A stretch of DNA of 61,205 bases from Cudoniella acicularis (lineage: Eukaryota > Ascomycota > Leotiomycetes > Helotiales > Helotiaceae), in assembly GCA_013054445.1 (NCBI GenBank), contig JAAMPI010000135.1:1-61205 (forward strand), written 5' to 3'. The translations under genes and the position numbers were made by a program. Under the pieces are notes generated by a model. It was not told where the DNA came from and did no database searches. It saw only the letters and a list, made by a program, of their open reading frames with translations. Each line of letters opens with the position of its first letter. Position 1 is the first letter of the stretch. Shown here piece after piece: positions 44,869-56,581 of this stretch.

Positions 44869-45698
44869 ATGTTTACGAGAATCTTTGTCTTCTCGGCCTG
44901 CGCCGTGCTCGCCTAGACCTTCTGTACCAGAAATCAGCTCGAGTTAGCTACGAGCCGCTATGTCGCTACACAGGGCAATTGGGCTGATTACAGACCGTTC
45001 TGAGTAAAAACGCGACATACACAGAGAACTTGGTAGTGGTGGACATCACCCACAACAATACGGTGAGCCAACCCCTTAATATCGACCACATTCATACTCT
45101 TATTGATACCACATCATGTGCGACCTATTCCGAACTGATTATCACGTCCACGGAAACGCCACACAACATTGGTGTCTAGATCCGCTTCGATGAGAACGGC
45201 ATCAACATCACATCCATAGACTCTATCGTCACTACTGGCGATCTCTTTTTCAGTCATTTCAGTCCATCGCGCCTTCTGTATCAGGTGTTTCTCGAAGACT
45301 GGAGTACTCTTGCAGCGGATGCCCGCGATACACGCGCAGCCATTCAAGCAGCAGCAGATGCATACTACGATTACTTTACCAACAATAGCCTTGCAGTCCC
45401 ATGGGGCACACCATGTACGAGAATAGAAGGGGGGTCATTGACAGCCAATGGCGACTGCAGAACTGGCCCCCCGGACGGAGCAGCATGTACAGCCGACAAA
45501 CGCTATGTTATCGATGAGACGGCGAGTGCTGTCGATGTCATCAGCAACTTTGGCGATCTGGGCGCGGATACTCATGAGCTTCTCATAGAGGGAGGCAAAA
45601 TTGTCCGTATTCATTCCATGACGCTTTGCGGGGGCTGTTCTACATTCAACTGTGGCCTGCCAATGCCAGACGTTCTCACACAACCAATTTCGTCTTAG
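44869..45698 (+). pseudogene. secreted protein of the DUF8021 type, disrupted
   Basis: Starts with a signal peptide (MFTRIFVFSACAVLA), immediately followed by an in-frame TAG (44914-44916) where a Gln is likely. The mature region reads TRNQLELATSRYVATQGNWADY. A one-base frameshift lies near 44996. Then come KNATYTENLVVVDI and LIDTTSCATYSELI, a TAG at 45177-45179 (again a Gln position), and the conserved tail IDSIVTTTGD, AAADAYYDYF, WGTPCTRIEGG, RYVIDETASAVDV. This layout matches the fungal secreted DUF8021 family as I remember it. Function unknown. Both stops are CAG to TAG type changes. Confidence 0.7.
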
Positions 45699-47153
45699 CT
45701 TCTAGAGACAAAGATTGGTGTTATCAATCAATCCGACCGCAATTGTTTCGTCATGATAAGTTTCAAAAATTGTGAGAAATCATGATACAGGCTTGGGATG
45801 AGCGCATTGTACAAGATTGACATAGTGCTGGTGGCATTGAGCTGAGTAACTCTAGTTAATCAAGTTGATTCGCAATTTCAATTTCATGAGAAATTAGATA
45901 AGGCTGGCTTGGCTCCAGGCTCCCAAGAATTTTCTGATCCATGACTATCCGCTATGTTGTACAAATCGGTGGCGCCTTACACTACAACTCGCTGCATGGC
46001 CGTATGCGGGAAACCAGCTTCTCAAAGTTCATGAAACCCGAGCCCAGTCTTAATATACATTATCATAGAAGAAGAGTAATTGCGGCTCAAGCCATCGCAC
46101 GATCAGAGTCCAGCGCTTCTACATGAATTCCGCTTTTCTCCCAAGCTTACTTATCGAGTTTGCGGCTCACGAGCTCGGTGAAGCCAAGAATGGCTCAAGA
46201 AAGCGTTCTCCCAGGCATGCAATACATGAATGATGACTCAAATCTCCACGTGGAATAACAAGTGATACTGATTTCATATTCTGGACTGGAAGTACCAAGA
46301 GAAATCCCAATATCGAAGATAAGGCTTATTAAACGAACCTAAATGCAAGTCCAGTCAAGGGAAGCCCGGGCCCGGCTCGCTGAGTGATTTCTACTTAGCT
46401 CCCACGGCACCAGTCCGGATGTTTGGTTCCGAACGATATTTCCTAAGATTGTGTAGTTCAAACATCTCGAATTTAGCAAATGCGATTTGGGAGTCGCAAG
46501 CTTTTTCGTTGGATGCCCGGTAGAGTTGGTCTGAATCTTGCCGTTCACTCCACCGTCTTCTCAATGGCGGTCTTAAGAAAGCAAAAATACAGGCGTCCGT
46601 AAGAAAATCAAGGATACTTGACTTGCAAGAGGATCACCGTAATGCATTGCATGACAGCTTATGTCTGCGGCAGGGTTTCCCTAACTCCAAACGCTAGAGC
46701 TGCATCATGCAAGTTGCTGATGTGGTGGCAGTTTTCTCCAGCTCTTGGGTGTGATCAATGGAGGGTCTTCTACTTCCGACGGAAACCCCGCTGAATGCTA
46801 TCTCGGCAGGTGCCAAATGCTACTGGAGGCTCTCCAAACGAGTAAGCTTGAAGTGGCATTTTGAGGCCGAACAAATTTCCTAAACACAGAAGAAGAAAAT
46901 ACTTTGGAAAAATGTGTAGCAGCATTTGGCTTTTGAAAATGATTTTGTCCAGGTACTTTACGAGTTACTCTTAGTTAGGTTCAATTCTTCCACCCACAAC
47001 TTCTTATAGTCTACCCACCACACATCCCGGTTGAATTGAAAGCGGCATCTCTCACTGCAAGAAACTTTCAACATGTATGTCTTAGGATGAAGAGTATTCA
47101 GCGTCATGGAGAATTAAATCAGCAGCCTGCGCAACGTTAGCAATAATTGATTC
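45699..47153. other. intergenic, GMC 3' flank
   Basis: About 1.45 kb. Short frames on both strands lack starts and domains. I see no RNA gene or element ends here. Confidence 0.4.
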
Positions 47154-49455
47154 TCAATAATCGATTTCTCTCACCCTTTCAGAGATAGCATATACAGTCT
47201 GACACGTGTTAACGCCAATAGTTGTCGAGAAAATACTCGCATCAATTATCCTAAGCTTCTTCAGACCATGCACAAGCAAGTTCTCGTCAACTACACCGCC
47301 TAGTTCTCGTGGCATCATGGCACAAGTTCCGACAGGGTGAAACGTAGTCGGGGTGAAGTTATCCCTGATAAATGCTTCAAGGTCTGCATCGGAAGTCACG
47401 TTGCTGCCAGGACCAGTCTCGACGGGCGCAAGGGGGGCGAGAGTTTTAGACTCCAGATAGTACTTTCTTGTGAATTTCATGAACTCGATCAAAATTTCGA
47501 TGTCAATTGGATTGCTCAAGACTCGGTAGTCTACCAAGGGCTCGGAAGTTTCAGGGTCGGTGACGTTGATGTTCACGGTCCCCCGGCTGAGTGGATGGTA
47601 GTATACTATTCCACCTTGTGCGGCCGTGGCATGGAAAATCATATGGTATACAGTCATGTTTTTGGTCCTTAAAGCAGCCGCATAGCTCGTCATCTGAGCT
47701 TTATAAGATGCAATGACGTCTGGATGCGAGCCCGGAGGAAGATATGCGGAAACGTCTTGAGCATCGAGCTTATCAGCGATTGCCTCATAATTATGTGGTG
47801 AAATAACTGGGAGACCGAGAAAGGAGCCTGCATTGCCAGCTGCAATGGAATAAGGTCCTACGAAAAGTATCAGCATCAACTACAAAGCGAATGATTTCTT
47901 CTGTTTTGTACCCGTTTTATTAGTGTTCCATAATTCAGCTGCGAAAGCAATAAAAGTCTGATTTGAGTTCATATCGTCGGCATTTGGGTGAATCGTATAA
48001 TTCTGGTCTATGGATCCAGTTACTAAATAGCTAATAATGAAGATTTTAGAGGTGCACTTACACTTGAAGGACATGTTTAGTGATGGATGGTCCTGGAAGT
48101 TCTGACCGACACCAGGGAGCTCAACTTTAACAGGAATTCCAGCTAATTCTAGCAGAGGCCTTGGCCCTATCCCGCTCAACTGCAAGACTTGCGGACTATG
48201 TATTGCTCCAGCCGCAAGGATAACTTCCTTTTCAGCTCGAACTTGATAAAAATTCGAGCTTCCATTGCCGGGTCGGAATCTAACTCCAGTGGCTGTGTCG
48301 CCTTCGAAAAGTATCTTGGTTACTTTGAAATTAGGGAGAAGATGATAATTACTCCTGTTTAATCCATCAAAGTGTGCTGTTCGTGCAAAAGAACGAGTAA
48401 CATTCTTCGGGTCCATGACAGTCGGATGCCAGTACACGCCGTTTGTACCACCACCACTGTCTCTTGGAAATTCAACACCTGGTATTTCCTTGTAAGCATC
48501 CCATTGAATCTCTGGCAGTTTAATCAGTCAGATTGCATTTAGAAATACGATCAATCTAAAATAACTTACTGATTCCAGGAAATTGGTAAGATGGCCATGA
48601 CGCATGCACACCGGTGCCATTGTTGTATCCCCAGACAGCATCGATGTCATAAGTGATATCAAATCCTGATCGTACTGGCTCTGGAGGAGGAGTGAAAATC
48701 ATGGCCTGGGTCGAAACTTCAGTCTCGCTCGGTGTTTGATCGCATCACTCTGACTTGAAACCTACCCTTTTGAAGTATGGAAGCAAATTCGTCCAGTTCC
48801 AGAACGATGTCTTACTCCAAAAGCTCCCCCATCGATCATAATCCGTTTTCGTACCACGTGTAGTTACCATTCCATTCACTAAAAGGTCGTTAAACATTAC
48901 TTTGTCACTAGAAGAGAAGGTGATTATAAAGGTACCTGCAGAACTTCCACCAACGAGATTTCCAATCCAGATCCTTCCGGTTTTGTTGTTTAGACCTACT
49001 TGTGGAACGGAGGAGATATGATACAGGTATTTCAATGGGTCGGTCAAAGGAGCTAAAGCTCCGTAAACAGTGAGGAGGTCATCGGCATAAACTAAAATGT
49101 TGGATGAATAAGCTGAATTAATTTTGAAAAAAAAAAAAATGTATAACCTACCAAGTGGCCCGTGTTCAATAACCAAGACTGTATCTGTTTTGTACTGTTA
49201 CTCTCTGTGAATTAGTTATACCGATTTTGAAGTTTACTAACATTTGCCATCTTTGGCAAGTCGATCTGCTACCGTCAAGCCCGATGTCCCTCCACCTATC
49301 ACGACGAAATCGTACGAGCTTTTAATATCTTGAGGATTAGATAGAACAGTGGATTGAAGCACCGATCTTGGAAGACCAGCCGCAAGAGTGCCAGGCTTAA
49401 AAATAAGAGAAGCCAGTAAAAAGGATAATAATCTTAGAATTCGTAGCTTTTCCAT
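47154..49455 (-). CDS. secreted GMC oxidoreductase (FAD-dependent, AA3-type), eight exons
   Basis: Exons (minus strand): 49455-49242, 49184-49152, 49091-48936, 48878-48766, 48705-48570, 48511-48062, 48007-47912, 47857-47154. All seven introns are GT-AG and frame-keeping; the product is 633 residues, normal for the family. It has a signal peptide (MEKLRILRLLSFLLASLIF), a FAD Rossmann motif YDFVVIGGGTSGLTVADRLA, then VLVIEHG, and the GMC signatures GGSSAVNGM and AAGAIHSPQVLQLSGIG. The C-terminal active site has FHPVGTCAM (His) and GVNTCQTVYAI, where Asn replaces the second His, as in some family members. It probably oxidises an alcohol or sugar outside the cell or in the secretory pathway; the substrate is not predictable. 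The only intact enzyme in this decayed stretch. Confidence 0.88.
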
Positions 49456-49901
49456 TGTCCTTAAATTCCCGTCAAGGTTCGAGTCTGCCCAGGAGAACGC
49501 GCTTCAACGTGGAATCTGACGGTCTTTATGTACGGAAACAGCGTCTCGTCACCCGTCGCTAAGAACCCCCAGTGTCGGGTAGTACCAACTTATTCAGCCA
49601 CTTTTACAAGTAAATATTGGTCGAGTCCCTGCTGGTGCTGGGATTTGTCCCACTAGTTTTGCCCGCAATCTGCAGCCGCCGCGGAGGAGACAAGAGATTA
49701 GGCTTAGTAATGTTACACGACATACGCATAAATCCAATCTTACGTGGACGGGAAACTTCGCCTCGCGTCACTTTGATACTCAGATAGTCTCTTGGATTAT
49801 CCTGAGTCTATGGCGTCGAGTAGAGGGAAGTATGAATCGTGATCGAACTACTCTTGGCGGTAACAGTTTCATATCGATGCGGACTTGAGCGGATTAGGCT
49901 T
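49456..49901. promoter_or_regulatory. promoter side of the GMC gene
   Basis: About 450 bases upstream of the GMC start and up to the MITE. No specific regulatory motif is evident. Confidence 0.35.
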
Positions 49902-49909
49902 CTCATTGC

Positions 49910-50223
49910 CAGGCTCGCTAACGATACCTGAGGTATCGTGATCCTATCGATTAGGTATCAATATTACTTAGTATCGTATCGATCGATCGCGTATCGATAT
50001 CTCACCGCCTTTTGACCCCTCTTCCTCCTCTCCTTCAATTCTACTTCCTCGTACGACGACTTTCGTTAGAGAATTATCGGTTCCCTCGGCCTAGCAGATG
50101 CTCTCACGTGCGGTTTACGCACGTGGCCTAGGGTAGCGTAGAAGGGTTTCAACTATTTGACGTACGCGACGGCCTATCCGAAATAACTGCGGGCTGCTAA
50201 ACTCAGTATCGTTAGCGAGCCTG
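49910..50223. mobile_element. 314-bp hAT-type MITE with 8-bp target duplication
   Basis: The ends are inverted repeats: CAGGCTCGCTAACGATAC followed by CTGAG at the left, and the same with TGAG in reverse complement at the right. Directly outside, CTCATTGC occurs on both sides (49902-49909 and 50224-50231), an 8-base duplication typical of hAT transposons; the CAG start also fits. It has no coding capacity. The interior carries many GTATCG/CGATAC units near the left end, including a palindrome ACGATACCT-G-AGGTATCGT (49921-49939), which could be subterminal transposase sites. It sits upstream of the intact GMC gene. Confidence 0.82.
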
Positions 50224-50513
50224 CTCATTGCACGTTCACATGCAGAGAAGTCTTGATACTCTGGTTCCCGAATCATAAAAGTCAGGATGCTTAGTTTTTA
50301 TTCATGGGGGACGTTGTTCGACAGATAGATCTCTTGAACTGATTATGAGATTACTGCCATATTAAAGAGTAGAAGTGATGGAGCAAATGAAGCCATCCCC
50401 AATTATTGACCCCAGCATTAAAACTCCTCTTAAGACAAGGCCTGACGACACAACTATCGGACAGATACTTCTCACCTCAATTACTAGTCACTTGATAAGA
50501 ACAAGAATATAGC
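50224..50513. other. spacer between the MITE and the broken GMC gene
   Basis: Nothing recognisable beyond the right target-site copy at 50224-50231. Confidence 0.35.
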
Positions 50514-51893
50514 CTATCTCCCATTCTTAGTATCATCGGTAATCTTTTCAGCAAACATATAAACCGTCCCGCTAGGATGTCTCGGAATAGAAAGCGGAAT
50601 CGACGAAATATCCACAACCGTTAGCCTATTCACCCCAAACACCCTCGCCTTGCTGTCTACGACCGCCATCTTATCTCCCCTTTTTCCCATCTGGTTGCTC
50701 GAGCTCGCATGCCACTGAACCCCTAATTTTGAGCGAATACACGTCAGGATATCCGCGTCCGTCTGTGTAGCCAGGCCAGGCGCGATTTCAGGTCTAACAC
50801 GGACCTATTGGATTGCAGGACTGTTCCATCCTTCTCTGCAATCCTTGAACGCTGCGGCCATGAGCTCACCGTCTGCGGGGTCGGTGAGCCAACCCATATC
50901 AATGACTGGTGGGTCTTTGATGGAAGACGAGGAGATTGTGACTGTCCCGCGCGAGAAGGGAGCTTCGATGGTGGCTGAAATTGCTCCCACAGTACCATTC
51001 GCACCAGGAAAAACGAGCAAGATATACTCGATCTCGGGTCAATCACCTGAAAGCGTGGACAACATGTTTTTCGTTCGTTGACTGAAATTCTTGCTTAGGC
51101 TTTGAGGGATCTTCTCAAAGGCGATGAAGGCCCCTGCTGAGCTGTAGGGGCCTTCTTGGTCTTGGAGGTACTCTCGGCCTCCTCAGTGGGGATGAAGACG
51201 GGGAGATCGACGCCAGAGAGAACGTCGAAGAAGATTTGATCCCAGAAATTTTGGCCGACTCCTGGGAGAGAGGTCGGAGAGTATAGAGATGCCGAAGGAG
51301 TTGAGCGTTGCGCGGGGACCGATGCCTGGTTTAGTTACTGGAGTGGCCTTTTTCACTTAGCTGGTAGTTGAATGGAAACCATACCTGACAACATGAGCAA
51401 CTGAGGAAAATGGAAGACATCGGCAGAGAGAATGACTTCTTTTTTTGCTGAGATGGTATACTCGAGCACTGCCGTGATCACGAGCACTCCATTAGCATTT
51501 TTACTAGAATCGAAGAGGGTTTTCGACGCGTGAGTGTGAGTATACACTGTAACCTGCGAGTTAGGGTTTGCAATAGCTTGGCGCAAGTAGGCTGCTTCGG
51601 ACGAAGAGCGTGTTGCATCTTCTGGCTTGATTTCACCTGTCACCCAGGACCCACAGCCGGAGAGAGTGCCGCTACTGAAACCCTTTGGATAGAGCGGGAA
51701 CCCAATCGATTCCATGGCAACGGCAAGCCAGGTTGTTGTCACATCAATCCAATTGCCATACAAGATTCGCACTGGCCCATGAAGCGAGTTATCAAATGCC
51801 GTTGGATCATAGAGGACAGTGGCGTTTGGAGGAAAGCGCTTTTCGAGATTGGGAGGCGTAAACGTGGTCGATTTTTGGGTATTCAAGAGGTTC
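50514..51893 (-). pseudogene. second GMC oxidoreductase, disrupted and truncated
   Basis: The middle part (51886-51353) reads LTPP-like start, NATVLYDPTAFDNSLHGPV, SSGTLSGCGSWVTGEI and KKEVILSADVFHFPQLLMLSG. A poorly aligned stretch with PGVGQNFWDQ follows, then VFPGANGTVGAIS and PVIDMGWLTDPADGELM, a TAG at 50805-50807 and the C-terminal active-site block WHASSSNQMG, MAVVDSKARVFGVNRL, PRHPSGTVYMFAEKI, ending at 50514. The N-terminal FAD-binding part is absent, replaced at about 51890 by an unrelated fragment on the other strand. At least one further frameshift lies near 51020-51350. Closest in style to secreted alcohol oxidases, not to the neighbouring GMC protein. Dead. Confidence 0.75.
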
Positions 51894-52296
51894 TGCGAGC
51901 GTTAAAAGCGCGCGATCCAAATAGGCCGGTGGTCATCCTGCATGAGGGTTTTTCAGGGGCGCAGTCCCGATGCTTCTCGGCGCACCGGACATGCTCAACG
52001 CACCAGTAATCACGATCGGTGTCGTTCCATACATCTGTTCAAGCAAGGACGTCATCCCGTACGGACCAGAGCAAGGTCCTGCCACAACTCCAGAGGCAGG
52101 CGAGAAAGCACAGGCAATGCTAGAGTTTATCAAGAGAGCAACATGGAGATCAAGGAGGGAACTCCTCTGGGTACTCGAAGTTCTTAACGTACCCAAAGAT
52201 GCGGAGATCCCCGAGCTTCTGGATCTTGATCGGCTTGCAGATCGTTCCTTCTCCTTCAACCGTAGCAGGTACTACAAATGCAGCATACAACTATGA
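51878..52296 (+). pseudogene. UDP-glycosyltransferase-like fragment
   Basis: The plus strand reads VLRALKARDPNRPVVILHEG and then, after a one-base shift at a run of five T (51949-51953; six would join the frames), GAVPMLLGAP, PVITIGVVP, and later EGAGEKAQAM-like sequence followed by VPKDAEIPELLDLDRLADRS. This order resembles the acceptor-side N-terminal half of fungal MGT/UGT-type glycosyltransferases. The donor-binding C-terminal half is missing. It abuts the GMC relic head-to-head at about 51890, so the junction is a rearrangement. Confidence 0.5.
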
Positions 52297-53326
52297 CAAC
52301 TGCACCAGAAAAGACCTTTGGTTACCCGACCCCTCACCCCCTTAGCTATCTTCTAGTTTCTACCTTTGATCGTCGATGCATCAAGAACTACCAGGATAGA
52401 GCGCACAAAAATCCGGTAGTAACCACGACTATGTCCATCTAGCTCAGTGTAGACTCTGAAGCTGGTGCGCCGCCACCCCAAGCTCAATCCCTGTAATGCA
52501 CTGCGAAAGTTTGGTCAAAGGCCTGAATATATGCGAAGCGCATCACTCTCAAGTACTGGATCTCCTGAAGAGTGGGGACCGCTTGGGGTGGAAAGACATC
52601 AATGCAGGTTGCACCAACTGCATTTATATAGCTGAGGTCGAAAAAGTCTAACGCAGAGAAGTCTTTTAAATGTGCAGGTAGAGAATTCGGTCAAAGAGCA
52701 GCGGCACATCCAGAAATACATTACCAGAAATACACCTTGTGAGGGAACATTATCCATATATCTGCACTGATTGATGTGCCTGGTTTAAAATAGTGTTTGT
52801 AATTTTCTCTACCAGCTTTCTGGCGTCACTTTCTCGTAACTAATAGTCTTTGAAAACTGATTCATTTCCCTAAATTGCACGTATCCCACCGGCGATCCCG
52901 GTGCCGTAACTCCGGTTCGTGGCGTTGGCCCCCTGCCATGCTATTCTTCCATAGCCTTCTTTGCAATATCAAACCCGAAAGCTAAAAAAAAAGTCTGACT
53001 CCCTCCTCCATTCATTAATCGGTCTTAAAATATTCTACAGCCACCTCTTTTCTCTACCGGCTCTTAACTAAAAAGCTAGACAATATATCCTCTCCAGCTG
53101 TCAAGTCGAAGTCGAAGGCAGGACCATTCAGTGTCACATCTGACAGCAGCAAACCAAGGCAAGTCAATCTCAGGCGTAGAAACTAAAATCTGACTAAACA
53201 CAGGGTGTCAAAACAAGGAACTCGAGTACAAAACAAATTGAACCAGTCAACCGTCGACGCCTGAAGCAAAAACAAGCAGCTTCAAGCCACGAACTAGTTC
53301 TGTATGCCGTTTCTGCAGTAAGGCTT
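52297..53326. other. intergenic
   Basis: About 1 kb with no supported gene. The last 300 bases are A-rich and could be a leader for the following frames. Confidence 0.35.
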
Positions 53327-54288
53327 TTGAAACGTAAGCCAAACCAAAATATATCGCAATCAGCACCTGCCTCACCTATCATCCTCCCTCCCTACGCTTC
53401 ACGCTCGGCCGTCGTCCCATTGAAGAGATATCACAGCCACTTTACCCACAGTTGGAACTTTCCTTCCCTCGATTACTACTCATATCGAAATAATAAGCGT
53501 TCGCGATCTAACCCATTAAGCTCCACTTGGTCTTCACAAAGCTTTCACAGCCCACTGTCACCAACGTCACACGAGCCCCTACCAGAGAACCCACTTCACG
53601 ATGACCTGAGGCTATGTTTAAACTAAAGTTCACATGCTACTGAGCATATAAATACAGTTAGTGAGTGTGGAAATAAAGCTGCTAGAAAAACAAAACCCGA
53701 TCCTCCCTCAAAGTCCCTCTCTCAGATTAGCAAAACCCCGTCGCTTATTATTAGAATGGATTCGAAAAAACACTAGCAAAGAAATGGGCAAGGCAAATCT
53801 TTTCCCACAACAGTCCAGATTGCTTCTGCCGAAACCATTTAGGGAGAGCAGGTTGCTCATCAGCTCTCTCTCTCTCTCCGCTGGTGCCTCCTCGACTACA
53901 CACGCTATACACTGGGGCACATGCTCCTCCAAAAACTCCTTCACAGAAAGTCGAGCGAATATTGAATAGCCAAAATTATGATCGATCTTATAGTTGCAAG
54001 GGACATTATAGAGATTCTCAAGGTAGTTGTATTAACGGCGTGCTCAGACGCCAATCCTCGAAGCTCTCTCAAAACCAATCGGTAATTACAGCCCAAACGA
54101 CGAATTCTTCACTAGCTTTACCAACTCCGATTAAACACTCGAGAAGGACTCTCAGTGATAAAGAAGATATCAGGGTGGAAAAACGACGGCTTATGTCAAA
54201 GAATGAAACGGATCTGCCAACAACTTCGACCTATCAACAACTAAAGGAATCAAAGACCCCACCTATTCAGCAAGCCACTCTTACCTAG
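53327..54288 (+). pseudogene. degenerate Ser/Pro/Lys-rich gene, unrecognised
   Basis: Three overlapping plus-strand pieces share the same composition: Ser, Pro, Lys and Arg-rich, with few hydrophobics. The first (53327-53626) begins MKRKPNQNISQSAPASPIIL and contains KRYHSHFTHSWNFPSLDYYS. A middle piece shows PSKSLSQISKTPSL with in-frame TAGs. The last has LHTLYTGAHAPPKTPSQKVE and LALPTPIKHSRRTLSDKEDI. Such sequence suggests a disordered regulatory protein with SP/TP sites, but I cannot name it. Frame changes and stops suggest decay, though undetected introns could explain some. Confidence 0.35.
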
Positions 54289-55350
54289 CTCTCTTTTAAG
54301 CTACGGACGCGTCTTTCCTATGCTATATTAAAAGTAAAAAATAAATGATAATCGAAGACAATCGATGAGATTGAATCATTAAAATCTCGGAAAGGCTCCC
54401 CAGCATAATCGACATCTACACGCCTACACCTTCTTGCCTCCCTTCCATAGCCGCCTAAGCCGTCTAAGTAAAAATTATGCCTAGTCGAATAGCACCGCGC
54501 AGAAGTTGAATAGATGGATAATAATTAATCTTCGCTTCTTTACATATCTACATCTCGTTTTGAAATTCAATACCGAGCACCCTTCGCTCCTAAAAGAAAG
54601 CTTCTCATCCAACCTCAAGTTTAAGTGCATTAGAACTATCTTCCTTCTCCAGAAGATATCGTCTAATCGAAAAAGGAAATTTTCCACTCCACTAATAGCG
54701 TATCGTGTAATGACGGACCTCCTTACTTAGCTATCGACCCCATAATGGTAAACCAACCTCGAGGGACGTCATAAATTGTAAATATAACAACTATATACAA
54801 GTATAATAAATGTGCACTTCCCTTCAACATCTTTGATGCTCAGATATATTACGGCCGTCAGAAGGAAGCAAGCAAGTATCAAACGACCTCCAATTGTACA
54901 ACTTCAAGACACAAACAAAACAAACAATACTGGAATCTCAAGCCGTAACACCGTTGTTACTTTCCTAGCCAGAATATTAAACCCAGACATAAAATTAGCT
55001 TCGATAATATCTAATCTGGATTTATTCGTCATAGTGTCCGGCCATGTCTACGCAAATATGACGTTGACTTCTCGAAATAGATAGGAAAAAAATAAAAGCG
55101 ATGTTAGACTTTGAAAACGGGACGGTGATTCGTATCGAAATTACTCCGGTTAAGCTACACTAACTTTACGAATCACGTGCTATTTTACGGGAATCCAAAA
55201 TCTGCTCCGGCAAGAAACTATAAGGAAACAGAAGCGGATTCCCCAGGCAAAATTCGGTAAGGAAACTGTAGCCGGGCACGCAGAAGGCCAAAATGGGTCC
55301 CACATTATAGTGCGCTGGCTGACTCACGGGTGCCGAGGATAATCAGGCCC
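54289..55350. other. intergenic, AT-rich
   Basis: Short frames at 54481-55084 have no ATG in context and no domain. I see no gene. Confidence 0.4.
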
Positions 55351-55490
55351 TGCTCAGGCTTGCTCAGGCTCTGCTCCGGCATGCTCACCCTCGGCTCCGG
55401 CATGCTCACCCTCGGCTCAGGTATGCTCACCCTCAGCTCAGGTTAAAGCAGCGGCTACTCACGTCCGCAGACTAAAACGGAACCAGCGAA
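55351..55490 (+). repeat. GCTCAGG-rich dispersed repeat, copy C, with 21-bp tandem units
   Basis: Contains TGCTCAGG units, then three near-identical 21-base tandem units of the form CTCCGGCATGCTCACCCTCGG (about 55373-55435), and ends with CTCACGTCCGCAGACTAAAA and CGGAACCAGCGAA. The last 22 bases equal the end of copy A at 3975. Confidence 0.75.
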
Positions 55491-55785
55491 AGGGAAAATT
55501 AATGCTGAGTCTATCGGTATCATCAACGAGCGCCTCGAGGACAAACTTCAACCGGTGAGCTCGCGGGGGTGGAAAGACATGGTGCAGCTTAATATTGATG
55601 AGAAGGCTGAGGCGCATCCGCTGTGGCCTGTTGCCCATCTTTTGAGTGCGGAGGGAAATTTAGGAAGGGACAAATGCCCTGATAATGTATTGAAATACAT
55701 CGAAGGTGACGGACTGAAAGTTACTGTTGGAAAGAATGTTGATTTTCTTTTGGGAAAGGGTTTCTTGGGTCAGAAAAGTTCTTGA
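55491..55785 (+). pseudogene. 3' fragment of an unrecognised gene
   Basis: Directly after the repeat an open frame without an ATG reads ESIGIINERLEDKLQPV and then GWKDMVQLNIDEKAEAHPLW, ending FLLGKGFLGQKSS at 55785. Codon use and amphipathic pattern look like a real protein end. I do not recognise it. The break at the repeat mirrors that of the HET tail at 39339. Confidence 0.35.
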
Positions 55786-55873
55786 TAGCAGGTATTAAAA
55801 AGTGGAATTTTGAGGGTAATGGTAGCTTACAAATACGTAATATTTCTGTCTCGACTCTCCCCTTACCATAATA

Positions 55874-56581
55874 TTACAAACTCTTCCTTCCTCCCAGTCC
55901 AACCAAAAAATTCGTCCCCACATTCAACAACCACCAAGAAAGCGACTCATGAAGAAACTTCCCAAAAGCGCTCTCCAACGGCATTATACCCTTCTCCCCA
56001 GCATTCTTCCACATAACCGTTTCATTCATAAAGACATACTCGTCGCCTGATTCTTGAACGCTAATTGAAAGCCTTCCCCCTTGAATAGCACCAAAAGGCT
56101 TGAGATCAAACTCAACATTTCCATCTGTCCGTATCAGAACGCGATGAACCCCAATTACAAGATCTCCCTTTTCGAAATTCAATTTCTGCAGGTACTCCGG
56201 AGCGAAGGATCCACGTTCCTTAGGCGTGCTCATAAAATACAGGGCCCAGGCTTGCAAGGTGCCCGTGGAGAATAAACACATATTATGGCGAAGATAGGTG
56301 GTGAGTAGTTCCCTTTGTCCCATTGCCGGGAGGAGAGACTTGGGGACGGCTTTGGTTGAGGTGTCATGGTACATTGGGAGATCAGATGAGAGAACGGATG
56401 AAGGGATAGAGGCTATGGTTTGTGCTGTTGTCGCGGTGAGGAGGCCTTTTCTGCTGGCATGGTGGACTTTCTTGGATAGGGAGCGATGGGTGTAGAAAAG
56501 ATAGGCTATCGGGGTGCCTATGATCACAGCTGAGGCGAGGAGTTTGGGATGCTTCGTGAGGTGCGATATGTAGTGGCTCAT
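55874..56581 (-). CDS. fungal hypothetical protein with an N-terminal membrane anchor
   Basis: Single-exon, 235 residues, ATG at 56581. An N-terminal segment LLASAVIIGTPIAYLFYTH is probably a membrane anchor, followed by a basic stretch (RSLSKKVHHASRKG). The rest is soluble-looking: MGQRELLTTYLRHNMCLFS, APEYLQKLNFEKGDLVIGVHRV, FDLKPFGAIQGGRLSISVQ and a C-terminal hydrophobic WWLLNVGTNFLVGLG. This general arrangement is common in ascomycete hypothetical proteins; I cannot assign a function. No internal stop; seemingly intact, unlike its neighbours. Confidence 0.7.
   Translation of the reverse strand: MSHYISHLTKHPKLLASAVIIGTPIAYLFYTHRSLSKKVHHASRKGLLTATTAQTIASIPSSVLSSDLPMYHDTSTKAVPKSLLPAMGQRELLTTYLRHNMCLFSTGTLQAWALYFMSTPKERGSFAPEYLQKLNFEKGDLVIGVHRVLIRTDGNVEFDLKPFGAIQGGRLSISVQESGDEYVFMNETVMWKNAGEKGIMPLESAFGKFLHESLSWWLLNVGTNFLVGLGGRKSL

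Noticed and set aside
47337..47672. Plus-strand frame inside the GMC gene
   Set aside because: Shadow of the GMC last exon, with no features of its own.
53708..53944. Minus-strand frame in the Ser/Pro-rich relic
   Set aside because: Shadow of the plus-strand pieces; composition adds nothing.
54481..55084. Short frames in the AT-rich interval
   Set aside because: Chance open frames without starts in context.
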